Source: Favolaschia claudopus
Taxonomy: Eukaryota; Basidiomycota; Agaricomycetes; Agaricales; Mycenaceae
NCBI GenBank assembly: GCA_037176885.1
Contig: JAWWNJ010000001.1
Location: 3,844,001-3,908,000, forward strand
DNA: 64,000 nucleotides
Direction of reading: 5' to 3'
Below, in pieces: positions 54,773 to 64,000 of this stretch. The position numbers and the translations under genes are program-made. Every line of letters begins with the position of its first letter. Position 1 is the first letter of the stretch. Below the pieces are notes generated by a model. That model ran no database searches, was not told the DNA's origin, and worked only from the letters and a program-made list of their open reading frames with translations.

Positions 54773-54977
54773 TTTTGAACGCGCAAAAAATATTCTCCTC
54801 CGAGTCGAATCTCCAAGCTTGAAGTGACAAACTGATGGTGGTATTACAATGCGCGCGCCTGCATTCTGTTCAATACTTGATACATAGTAATCAATAGTAA
54901 GCACTGTAAGCTAAGTACGATGCCCTGTCCATTGGCTGTAGATCAAGTCCTCGTATTTGAAACATCTGCAACTGTTC

Positions 54978-57198
54978 TCAATTCTCCAAAACATCATCCT
55001 CCTCGCCTTCCTCCGGAACCTCATCCCTCGCTTCCAGATCGACAAGACACTCGCCTATGATTTGTACGGCTCGTAAGAGATCTGCTTCTTCGATGACGAG
55101 TGGCGGGGCGAAGCGGACGCTATCAGGGAAGTATTAGCACGCGTGAGCTGGATCTACGACAGCGGGGAAGTAGTAGTAGTGCTTACACATTCCCATGCGT
55201 CGTCTTGGCCAGCACACCCTTCTCCTTCAACAGCAAGCAAAACTGCCAAGCGGTGCGCTTGCGAGTGATGTCGAGCCCGCGGCGCGCACGCGAGGCGTTA
55301 CAAGCGTCCTCGTCGACCACGATGGCATTCAGCAATCCGAGGCCACGGACTGTGGTGATATATGGCGACTATGAATGCCGAATGAATATGACGTGGACAA
55401 AATTCGGCAAAGAAAATGGGACTGACATTCAACTCCTTCACCTTGGTGCGGAACAAATTCCCGAGACGATCAGCGCGCGCGGAAAGATCTTCGTCGATGA
55501 GGACTTGAAGAGCTGCAATGGAGACGGCACAACCGAGGGGGTTGCTGGGGAGCGTGCGTCGGTACATACTAAATCTATGTCGTATGGAAGGAGAAAAAAA
55601 CTCACCCGCCATATGTACTGCCATGCTCTCCCGGCTTAATGGACAGCATCACCGACTTGTCAGCCAGGACCGCCGAAACTGGGTACGCGCCGCCAGACAG
55701 CGCTTTCCCTAGGAGGATCATATCTGGTCGGATGTTCGAGTGGTCGGATGCAAGGAGTCTGAACACGGTTGAGTTGGTAAGATATAGAAGACGTGGACAG
55801 CGATACGCACCTCCCCGTCCTGCCCAAGCCCGTCTGTACCTCATCACAAATCAGCAATATGTTATGTTTCTTGCAGAGCGCGGCGACGGCTGGAAGGTAG
55901 CCTGGCGATGGGACATTGATTCTGGGGGTGAGTCGGATCAGATCAGACACAATGAATATGAGGAACAGTATGAAGAACACGCACCCCGCCTCGCCTTGTA
56001 TAGGCTCAACCAAAAATGCGGCTATTCTGGAGCTGTAAAGTTCGAATGCGCGTTCGACGTCGCTGATTTCCCCTGGGCTGAGTTAGAAGAGGCAATCAAC
56101 GAGAAAGACAGTGAAAGCTCACCGAACCGAATGACCTTCTCACTGCCTGTTTCGGGGTCGACGAAGGTTGGGCCAACGCCGGGGAGGAAAGGTCCAAAAC
56201 CCGTGCGTGCAGTGGGATCTGTTGACATGCTGCAAATCGTGGTGATCGGTATTGGTACAAACATGATATAAAATAATGTAACACACCTCACGACACCAAC
56301 CGTTCTGCCATGGAAATTGCCCTCTACGCTCAATACGATCGCGGTTCCCTCCGGAACGCGTTTCACAGTATACGCCCACTTGCGAGCAAGCTTGATGGCG
56401 GATTCGACGGCTTCTGCACCGGTGTTGATTGGCAAGACCTGCAAACCGACAAAAGTCGATATCGGGAAATCGTTTTAACAAGCAAGGATGGAGACGCACC
56501 ATATCGTAGCCGAACAATGTGGTCATCTTCTCAGCCCATACACCCATGACGCTGTTATGGAACGCGCGGGAGGAGAGGGTGAGTTTCTGTGCTTGGGCGA
56601 TGAGGGCCCCGATGATGCGGGGATGGCAGTGGCCTTGGTTTACCGCGCTGGGGTTGAAGCTTAATGAAGTCGGCGACCACTAGCAGATGATACGCACGAA
56701 TACGCGGATAGCATGTCGATATATTCATTGCCTTCTGGGTCCCACACCCTGCGTGAATATTATCAGGAGGCGCGCAAGTGACGCAATTGTCGGGATGACG
56801 CACTTTGCACCGAGAGCACGATCGAAGACGACGGGGAGAGGATGGTAGCTGGTATGAACAAAGATAATAAGATTAGTTTGGATTGCTGAAAAGAGGGAAA
56901 GAGGGCAGACGAGACGACAAGTGGTTCGGATCAGGTCAGTGAATTGCTGCAGCTTCCATGATACGGGCTAGCTGGATTACGGGGGGTTTGTCCTTGTGGT
57001 AGAGACAGGAAGAGAGCAGAAAGAAACGTATACTCACTTGTGAGCGGCATGCTGGTCTTCAAGGGCGATCAGCTGCGTCGAACTCAGCTTTCCTTTCTGT
57101 TGCTGCTGCTGCTTCAAATTGTTTTTCAAGTTCTCAGCGCCGTTCTCGACGGCGCCATTGCCGTTGGCCTTGGTAGCGACGAGGTCAGTTCGGGCCAT
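54978..57198 (-). CDS. CAR2: Ornithine aminotransferase
   Basis: The ATG at 57198 begins [20 protein letters not shown] and continues through a Gln run ([20 protein letters not shown]). Catalytic exons follow: [79 protein letters not shown] and [16 protein letters not shown]. Next come [35 protein letters not shown] (the Asp that binds the PLP pyridine N), [20 protein letters not shown] (Schiff-base Lys) and [20 protein letters not shown]. It ends in an acidic tail (stop 54978-54980). Family knowledge: a PLP enzyme converting ornithine + 2-oxoglutarate to glutamate semialdehyde + glutamate in arginine catabolism. The extra 45-residue N-terminus with poly-Gln is not part of the fold. At least seven introns. 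Confidence 0.95.
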
Positions 57199-57928
57199 GA
57201 TTCACTCTTTCGAATGTTTGAGGTGGTCTTTGAGGTTGGTTGTGGTTGGAGTTTGAGGTTGGTAATGGGTATCGATCATAATCGGGCCAATTCAAGCTTG
57301 GACCCACGAGGTTCCCAAGCTCCGCCCGCGTCGTTCTGTCATACGCTGACGGCGGACGCCCTTGAATGCATTTGTTGCTTCCGACTCGCATGGCAATTGG
57401 TTAAAACATTGGTTATTCAAGCGCTGGTTACAACCCGAGACCGACGGAGGTAAAGCTGGAGGTCAAGCTGACGACGAAGGACGAGAGCACGAAAGCGCCA
57501 GGCGGCGAAGGCGAAGGAAAGGGAGAACGCTCAAGACTATGATAGCGGAGCTGTTATAAGGATGTCTGGTGGTCGAATGGCAAAACGCCAATTATCATTC
57601 AAACGCGCGGCTATCGCTATTGGTCTTCTTCGAATCAGCGCGTCTCTAATACTCGTCTCTCTCCAACTCATCTTTCCACAATATTGCCAAAGTCTGGCTA
57701 AGACTCATACTTGACTCTGTAAAGACGAGCTTGCAATGTTCGAGACGATGTAGTACGTAGTATCCAATTTTGAACAAGTGTTGCTTGGTATCCCTTGGGA
57801 TACTAGTCGAACTATATGAACGGCTTGGTCCATGACCATGAGCTCTAGAAGCCTTCAGCGCCTCAACACGAGGGGTATCGAACGCTGTGGTGAAAAAATA
57901 CAAATTGTGAACCATTCAATCGTTAGGA
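57199..57928. other. Intergenic region upstream of ornithine aminotransferase
   Basis: 730 bp between the OAT start and the MSS4 stop, both on the minus strand. No further gene is recognised; it should contain the OAT promoter. Confidence 0.45.
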
Positions 57929-58561
57929 TCAAGTGGATGCGCGATAGCCAACTCTGTTGCAAGCCAACCAAAATTCCGTTCCGCCTACCTCACTCCAACC
58001 GAGAGGGCCCAGTTCACATTCTGCGCAGACCAAAAGCTTCATTTGTGGGCGGTCTAATTTGCATTATGTACATCGTCGAACGAAATAAAAATAAAAAGAG
58101 CCAACCTGTGTTGGCCCCAGGAAGCGGCTTCGAAAACCCAATATTCTCAAATTCCATCGGAGACGGAGTTATCAACCACCAATGCGTCGACGCGGGGGGA
58201 TCAGGGAGAGGCGGAAGGAGCGAATGTGTGCGGTCGGGAGGTTCCAGCTATTACCGCACATGTGCGCTTGATCTGCCGGCCGCTTGAGGGTGAAAGGATA
58301 CACGCGACTTACCTGGAGACTGTGCTTCTCAACGAGAGAAGCAACGCCGGTGCGGAGGATGAGACTGGCGCATTCGGGGCGGGGGCAGAGGAGATCGTAT
58401 TTGTTGTGTTTTGAGGAAGCAGATTCGGATGTGGTGAGTTCTGCGAGACCGGTGGGGAAGGAGTCGAGTGTGCGGGATGTGGGTCTGGTTTGGGATGGGC
58501 GTAGGAGGGCGTCCATGACGCCGGGAGGTATTTGGGTTGAGCATTGTTCGGCATCAGTCAT
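57929..58561 (-). CDS. DSS4: MSS4/DSS4-like Rab GTPase chaperone
   Basis: The ATG at 58561 begins MTDAEQCSTQIPPGVMDALL. The zinc-binding fold starts NKYDLLCPRPECASLILRTG. After an intron come LEPPDRTHSLLPPLPDP, STHWWLITPSPMEFENIGFS and KPLPGANT. A second intron leads to RPQMKLLVCAECELGPLGW and a closing TEFWLACNRVGYRAST (stop 57929-57931). The two CxxC-type pairs (CPRPEC, CAEC) are the Zn ligands of the family. Family knowledge: Mss4/Dss4 binds nucleotide-free Rab GTPases (Sec4, Rab8) as a chaperone or exchange factor in exocytic transport. Three exons, with the frame exact at both introns. An ATG-started plus-strand frame overlaps part of this region but is a shadow. Divergent from the YvcK-like gene. 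Confidence 0.9.
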
Positions 58562-58948
58562 GGTCGAAAGCAAGGTTGGTGCGGAAGTTGCCGGCGCTTA
58601 ACGCTAATTGGTTCAACGCTTTCTGAATTGAACCACGATCTTGACCGCCATAGATTCCCAAGCTCTGAGCTGACCTGACTCTACGTACTGCAAAACACCT
58701 CGAGCCTTTAGGCAAGCCTGTGCGCTTCAAAATGCGGCTGCGAATCAACTTCAATTTGATAACAGACCCGAGCCACGACACGACACGTCTGAACACGCTC
58801 TTACACGTTTCTCGCCCCGCCGTCGTCTCTCTGGTGCTCGGGCAGCTCAAATAAGCGAATAATCAGTCTTCTTGACTCTACCTCGCTATACTCTGGGTTC
58901 CAGTGCCACTGTTCTAGGAATTGGAAAAATATATCTCAAGCACAACCC
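58562..58948. promoter_or_regulatory. Divergent promoter, DSS4 / YvcK-like
   Basis: 387 bp between opposed start codons, with no obvious TATA box and no gene. The promoter assignment is by geometry. Confidence 0.3.
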
Positions 58949-61100
58949 ATGCCTCAGCCTCAACAGAATCCTGGTCTAACGCTAACAGTCAATGCCGACG
59001 CTGGCAGCCCTGGTTCCTCCGTGTTCGATCTCCCTATCCAAAGTTCTGGTGCCCCAGTCCAATCACATCCTTCGCTGAAGCGTCCGACTCCTGGCTCGAC
59101 GAAAGTGATACCAAGTTCCAATGCCTCAGAGCAGTCGTTCGTGGTTATATCTGGCGGCACAGGCGGTAACGCCATCTGCTCTGCTTTTGGCTCGGACGCG
59201 TGCTATGTCCTGCCCGTCTCTGACGACGGTGGCTCGTCATCCGAAATAATCCGCGTCCTGGGAGGGCCATCTGTAGGTCGTTGGTACCACCATGGGGCGG
59301 CAGTTTGACCGTTGGCATAGATTGGAGACATTCGCTCTCGACTGGTCCGATTGATCCCTACTTCCGAATCCCCCTCGTCCCCTCTCAACGCTATTCGCAC
59401 CCTTCTAGCGTATCGCCTCCCTGCACATTATACAGAGCGTGAAGCCCGCGACGAATGGCGCGATATCATAGAGGGCCGAAGCGTGCTCTGGAATGGCATT
59501 CCTAATGATCGCAAGGAAACGATACGGGGTGGGTAGCCGCGTACTCTCCCTGCTTCTTTTTTTGCTGAGTTGGAGAGCTCCAGGTTTCCTCGTATATTTC
59601 GAAAGCGAGCTGCTCAAACGCGCGCATAAAAACTTCACCTTTGTTAATGGCAGGTGTGTACCCTTTGCCCTCAATCTATGAATCCGTATGCGATCTCTAG
59701 CTAGTATCGGAAACTACTTCCTTGCCGCAGCACAAGGTTTCTTCCGGTCCCTCCCGGCCTCCATATTCCTCTTTTCCTCGATAACAAACAGCCAAGCCAA
59801 CATCCTCCCTGTGATTGTGACGAATCATACGGTGACCATCGCTGCTGAGCTGGTAAGTCGCTTTCCCTACCTATTCTATTCTGTTTCTCATCTTGTAATA
59901 TCCGGATGATATAGGAAAACGGCGAGAAACTCGTTGGCCAATGCGAAATTTCGCATCCCGTCCCCGCACCCCAAGACGGCCCACCTGAAATCGCCGTCCT
60001 TTCATCAGATGCGCAACGTCAACAGCTCGAGCCGTTATCTCCCCTCGATGGGATGGGCGAGACTGTCCCGGCGCGCAGAAATAATAATCTGATGTTCGAG
60101 CAAGGAGCGAAAGACGCGTTCCAGCCTCTCAACGCCCGGATAGCTCGTAAGCCCCAGCCAATTTCCATTCACAACATAGTCTGCTCATGCTGTCGTACGT
60201 CTGAATCAGGACTATACTACATGAACGCCTACGGATTCGAGATCCACCCCTCGCCGAACCCAGAGTATATTTCCGCGCTGGGGGCGAAGGACATGTTAGT
60301 ATATTCGTGTGGATCTTTATGGACGAGGTTCGTGCATTTATTACTCGAAATGAATGAAGGCCCGGATGGCTGACTAGTACGTCTGTCGACGCCACAGCAT
60401 AATACCCTGCCTCGCGTTGCGCGGCGTCGCAGCGGCCCTAGCGCGTTCGCGTTCGTTAAAGGCGAAAGTGCTCTTGCGTGCGTATATTTATCTCCTTTCC
60501 TCATCTGCTATGCTATTCGGGAATGAATTCCTGCTTTCAATTCGCCACCGACTCGCTGTTAATGACAACCATGCGCCCACAGTCAACGCTAAAAATGACA
60601 GAGAGACTGACGGATACACTGCCGTTGACTATATCAAGTGCGTTATGCGTCTGTTCCATGCCATGCCACGCTAGATTAGATTCCTGACTACTATTCCCGA
60701 CGACAAGTGTCATCGCACGAACGCTGAACGCACAATACAACACGCAATCGTATGGACTAGCATACGGCTTCGGAGTGGGTAGCAACACGACATTTCCTGT
60801 CTCGTATGCCGTTCTTGTGCAACCAGAGATTCTCAACTCTAAATTTTCTCTCTCTCTCTTTTACTCTCAGGGCGTTCATAACGGACCTTGTGTATCTAAA
60901 AGATACCTCGGTGCGGGTGGACTCAAAGCACATTACCGTGCGTTTATTCTCGATATCGTCTAGGTTAGTAGAGAGCTGATATCGCTCGGATCTTGCAGGC
61001 TATGGGGGTAAGGTGCACGGCGGTAGAGGGGACTGGAGGCGTATTCGACGCGGCCGGGGTGCAGTGGGCGTTGGGCGAGATTATGCGATTGGAGGGCTAG
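58949..61100 (+). CDS. YvcK/CofD-like (UPF0052) protein
   Basis: The ATG at 58949 begins MPQPQQNPGLTLTVNADAGS. After a disordered leader comes the glycine-rich nucleotide-binding start SFVVISGGTGGNAICSAFG, then CYVLPVSDDGGSSSEIIRVL, GGPSVGDIRSRLVRLIP and SPLNAIRTLLAYRLP. Later exons give IGNYFLAAAQGFFRSLPASI, FLFSSITNSQANILPVIVTN and LYYMNAYGFEIHPSPNPEYI, then ALGAKDMLVYSCGSLWTSII, YGLAYGFGVGSNTTFPVSYA and AFITDLVYLKDTSVRVDSKH. A last exon ends GVFDAAGVQWALGEIMRLEG (stop 61098-61100). Family knowledge: YvcK (bacterial growth and cell-wall regulator binding UDP-sugars) and CofD (archaeal/bacterial phospholactate transferase) share this fold. Fungal members exist but their role is not established. 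At least seven introns. Confidence 0.88.
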
Positions 61101-61404
61101 CCTTCGCGGGCGAATGTATGTACAATTGAATACAAATCGAAGTGGGGAAGGAAGGAAGCAAGATACGCGAATTGCCGGGTTGATAAAATGACCTTGCACC
61201 AGCGTCATGGCATTTTGACCTTTTCTATTTGGTCGCCCGTCGGCGCGCTTACTGCCTCTCTTGCTTTCCTGCTGTTCTCGTCGACTGGGCTTCGCAAAAA
61301 CTCGATGTTGGAGGCCTTCACGAAGGACCACTGACAACGTTTGACTGGGCTAGGGGTGTAATTTACGCGATTTGAAACGGTCAAATTTGCTGCTCTTTCA
61401 ACGC
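61101..61404. other. Short intergenic region
   Basis: 304 bp between the YvcK-like stop and the next ATG on the same strand. Nothing is recognised. Confidence 0.4.
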
Positions 61405-62382
61405 ATGGCTGCAAACGCTGCATTGCCGGACGTTGAACCGCGTCGCACAGACGCGACTAACGGGCACACTGTTATTGAGGTGGTTCACGGCGGTGAGTTA
61501 TAGTACGAGAAGCCTCAGCAGGAGTATAATAATACCAATTCCACCCGCAGAAGACGAAGATAAAGATAATCTCAATCTGTCGCACAAAGAGACGACGCCG
61601 CCCTCTGAAGAATACCCCAGGCATGATACCGCCGACGAGCAAGATACATGCAGCTCTTCCGGCGATGATATATCCATCCATGTCGAGAGCGCCTCCGACG
61701 CACACGACCACGACCAATCACTCAGCAGCAGCGTTCTAACCGCACAACTCGAAGCCGACCCTGACCATGACGCGTCTGAACCGCCGACAGAAGACCTATC
61801 CGCCTCTGCCACGCTCCGTAACAGCCGCGTAAGATTCCGCTCGCCGCGTACGCATCACCTCTGGACTGCACCACTCTCGTCAACGGCGCCTCTCCGCGAC
61901 TTCCTCCCTCTCCAGCTCGCCCTCCTCGTCTATCTCTGCGCCGCTGCGGTCCCCACTCACAGAAGATACATGTTCGCCTGGATGGGGTCCTCTCGGGCAG
62001 CGCGTTAACCTGCTCGTCTCGGCTGCGGAGGCGCGAAATGGGAAACGGCGTCTCCCGCGGCGGCGGCTCAGTGGTGGCGCACCTAATGAGCGCACGGCTT
62101 TGTTGGGGGAACCGCCGCCGCCTGGATATAACCCGGAGTCTGACTCAGATGTGGAGTACTACTCGGACGAGGACTCGCCTGTGGATGGAGAGGCGCTGCT
62201 GTCTCACCAGATTGACCTAGTGTTTGGAAAGTGGCCGGCAAGGTTGCTGAATCGTCAGGTACATATACCGATTCCTCTCATTCCATTTTGCGTGCCTGAT
62301 TGTGGTGTTGCAGTGGTGGTGGTGGCAGTTGCAACCGATAATCTGCTGCAGTTGCTTGGACGAACCTGATACCAGTTATTAA
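61405..62382 (+). CDS. Acidic, mostly disordered protein with apparent internal frameshift
   Basis: The ATG at 61405 begins MAANAALPDVEPRRTDATNG. An intron (about 61494-61548) leads to EDEDKDNLNLSHKETTPPSE and a long acidic, Ser-rich stretch ending NSRVRFRS. The next conserved-looking block, RVRITSGLHHSRQRRLS, lies in another frame. Removing one base of TCGCCGCG at 61841-61848 would join them as RVRFRSRVRITSG. The second frame continues through SISAPLRSPLTEDTCSPGWG, EPPPPGYNPESDSDVEYYSD and DLVFGKWPARLLNRQ. A last intron (about 62259-62313) gives the unusual end WWWWQLQPIICCSCLDEPDT and a stop at 62380-62382. Without the frameshift the first frame runs to 62007. I recognise no family; the break may be a sequencing indel, a real mutation or unusual splicing. 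Confidence 0.5.
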
Positions 62383-62499
62383 CTTATTTTATTCAGGTCT
62401 ATCTTGGTGTTGTACGTCTATTGGGCGGGTTTCGCGTTAACAAAAGTTGTACTATCATTTTCAGCGCTCTAACTGATCTAAGGGTGTATTCACGTTTTA

Positions 62500-63945
62500 C
62501 TATACTTTTGGCGGCATGACCATGGTAGCAGGTAACGTCGTTATCGGAGGAAGGAGGCTGGCGGCAGCCTGACGCGACTTCTGGATGAGGAGTAAATCCA
62601 TCACCACCATACTCGCCATCGCCTCGACGATGGGAATCGCCCGGGGTACGACGCAAGGATCATGTCGTCCTCGCGCTGCAAGCGACCCTGGTGTCCCATC
62701 GTACTGCGCCGTGGCCTGCGCCTGAGAAATCGTAGCCGGAGGCTTGAACCCAACGCGGAAATACACGTCCTCGCGATTCGTAATGCCGCCTTGGACACCA
62801 CCGCTCCAGTTCGTTTCCGTCCCAAGCGAGCCGTCCGCCCGTCGGACAAAGGCGTCGTTATGCTTGCTCCCGGGGACTTCTGCTCCGCGGAAGCCAGAAC
62901 CGATCTCGAAGCCCTTGGTGGCAGGGATCGAGAGCATCGCGTGCGCGAGCTTGGCTTCGAATTTGTCGAAGACAGGTTCGCCTAGACCTGAGGGAAGGTT
63001 GCGGATGACGCAGGTCACTGTCCCGCCGATTGAATCGAGCGCTTCCTTGGCGCGGACGATGCGCTACGGATGACACAATTGAAGAAGGAACCGAATAAGT
63101 TTTGGGAGAACCTACCTTCTTCATCCGTTCTGCGGTTTCGAAATGCGGGCAGCGCGTGGGGTGCTTGTCGACCTCCTCGCGAGATATAGATGCTAACAAC
63201 TTGCGGAACTCGTCAGAAAGTGGTTCCACAGCATCATCGTTCTCGTCGTCTTCAGACGAGGAAACGGCGGCCACAGGAATGTGGATCTTGCCCACACTCG
63301 AGACGAACGCTATGATCTCGATACCATGAGCCAGCTTGAGATACCTTTCTGCGATCGCGCCGGCAGCAACGCGTGCTAAAGAATAACAACAATTACATCT
63401 GCTGCGTTCAGAGATGAGATAAAACGGACCAGCAGTTTCACGCGCACTGCTGCGCCCCCCACCGCTGCTTGCTTTCACGCCGTATTTCTCGAGATACGTG
63501 AAGTCGGCGTGACTGGGGCGGGGGTACAAATCTGTCTCGGAGTAGTCGTGCGGCCGCTGATCCTCATTGCGGATGAGGAGCCCGATAGGCGTGCCCAGCG
63601 TCACACCGTGCTCCAGCCCAGATTGTAACAGAACTGCGTCTTTCTCGTTTCGCTGCACAAATCAAACAGAAATTCGTCAACAGACGAGTTCGGAGTGGAA
63701 TATTAGGAAATCGGACGCACTGGAGTCGTCAGATCGCTTTGCCCGGGTCTCCTGCGGTTCAACTGAACCTGTATATCGGCTGGCGACAATTGGAGCCCCT
63801 ATTTGAATCGAAATTTCTCAGATCAAGTTCTCGAGAACGAGTTTTGCTTGCATACAGGAGGACATCCGTCGATTATAGCGCCGATAGACGCGCAGTGACT
63901 CTCACCGAACGTGGTGACGCGGAAGGCGGTTCCAAAGGTAGACAT
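62500..63945 (-). CDS. ARO2: Chorismate synthase
   Basis: The ATG at 63945 begins [20 protein letters not shown], the invariant start of the family. Short introns then give [73 protein letters not shown] and [20 protein letters not shown]. These are followed by [49 protein letters not shown] and [20 protein letters not shown]. It ends with [20 protein letters not shown] and [20 protein letters not shown] (stop 62500-62502). Family knowledge: a flavin-dependent enzyme making chorismate from EPSP, last step of the shikimate pathway; fungal forms also reduce FMN. An acidic insert ([19 protein letters not shown]) is usual in fungal enzymes. The gene is complete within the window. Convergent with the acidic-protein gene. 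Confidence 0.96.
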
Positions 63946-64000
63946 TTAGCGCGATGTAGATGGGATTGCAGAAGATATCGAGTTTTTGTTGGCGATTCCA

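Noticed and set aside
1..64000. CRISPR arrays, operons, phage or plasmid elements
   Set aside because: Spliceosomal introns throughout and eukaryotic gene families show nuclear fungal DNA. No spaced direct repeats were seen.

Overview
The window reads as chromosomal DNA of a mushroom-forming basidiomycete (Agaricomycetes-like). Genes are closely packed on both strands. Most are split by 45-70 bp GT-AG introns. The families include several typical of these fungi: DUF6699, DUF7704, F-box-like/LRR proteins beginning near a WIEPVLYR motif, CPL1-like cysteine-rich secreted proteins, and GPI-anchored GH79. I saw no prokaryotic signals, no CRISPR array, no rRNA and no convincing tRNA. Intron boundaries were assigned by eye from reading frame, splice sites and family motifs, so small exons may be off.

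Layout. 0-18.7 kb is dominated by conserved housekeeping genes. These are the 3' part of a RanBPM/Gid1 (GID E3 ligase) gene, DIS3/RRP44 (exosome nuclease), a CtIP/Sae2/Ctp1 homologue (DNA end resection), an F-box-like gene, ISA1 (Fe-S assembly), a DUF6699 gene, a BAR-SH3 (Hob1/Rvs167-like) gene, SDO1/SBDS (60S ribosome maturation), ALG1 (N-glycan mannosyltransferase) and NFU1 (Fe-S scaffold). 18.9-26.4 kb holds a MYND zinc-finger gene, a GPI-anchored GH79 glycosidase and a MuiA/DUF4139-like gene. 27.5-32.5 kb is one large Pyp-type tyrosine phosphatase with a rhodanese domain. 33-42 kb is lineage-variable: a single-exon gag-like gene, a 63-aa twin-CX9C mitochondrial protein, a membrane protein with three PAM2-like motifs, a CPL1-like secreted protein built of repeated cysteine modules, and a small C2H2 zinc-finger gene. 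42.6-48.3 kb holds an F-box/LRR gene, an unrecognised conserved-looking gene, a DUF7704 membrane protein and a single-pass surface protein. 48.5-64 kb returns to housekeeping and metabolism: GCN20/ABCF, a GH76 glycosidase, ornithine aminotransferase, an MSS4/DSS4 Rab chaperone, a YvcK/CofD-like protein, an acidic disordered protein with an apparent frameshift, and chorismate synthase.

Neighbouring genes mostly act in unrelated pathways, as expected for a fungus. Several are divergent pairs sharing short promoters: DIS3/CtIP, BAR-SH3/SDO1, ALG1/NFU1, CX9C/PAM2-membrane, surface protein/GCN20 and MSS4/YvcK. The strongest candidate for undescribed biology is the membrane protein at 34.9-36.8 kb. 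It carries three tandem PAM2-like (poly(A)-binding-protein MLLE ligand) motifs and so could tether mRNPs to a membrane. Other points of interest are symmetric phase-1 exons that duplicate cysteine modules in the CPL1-like gene, a roughly 300-residue insertion inside the phosphatase catalytic domain, and the small CX9C gene that sits divergently beside the PAM2 gene across a perfect bZIP-like palindrome.
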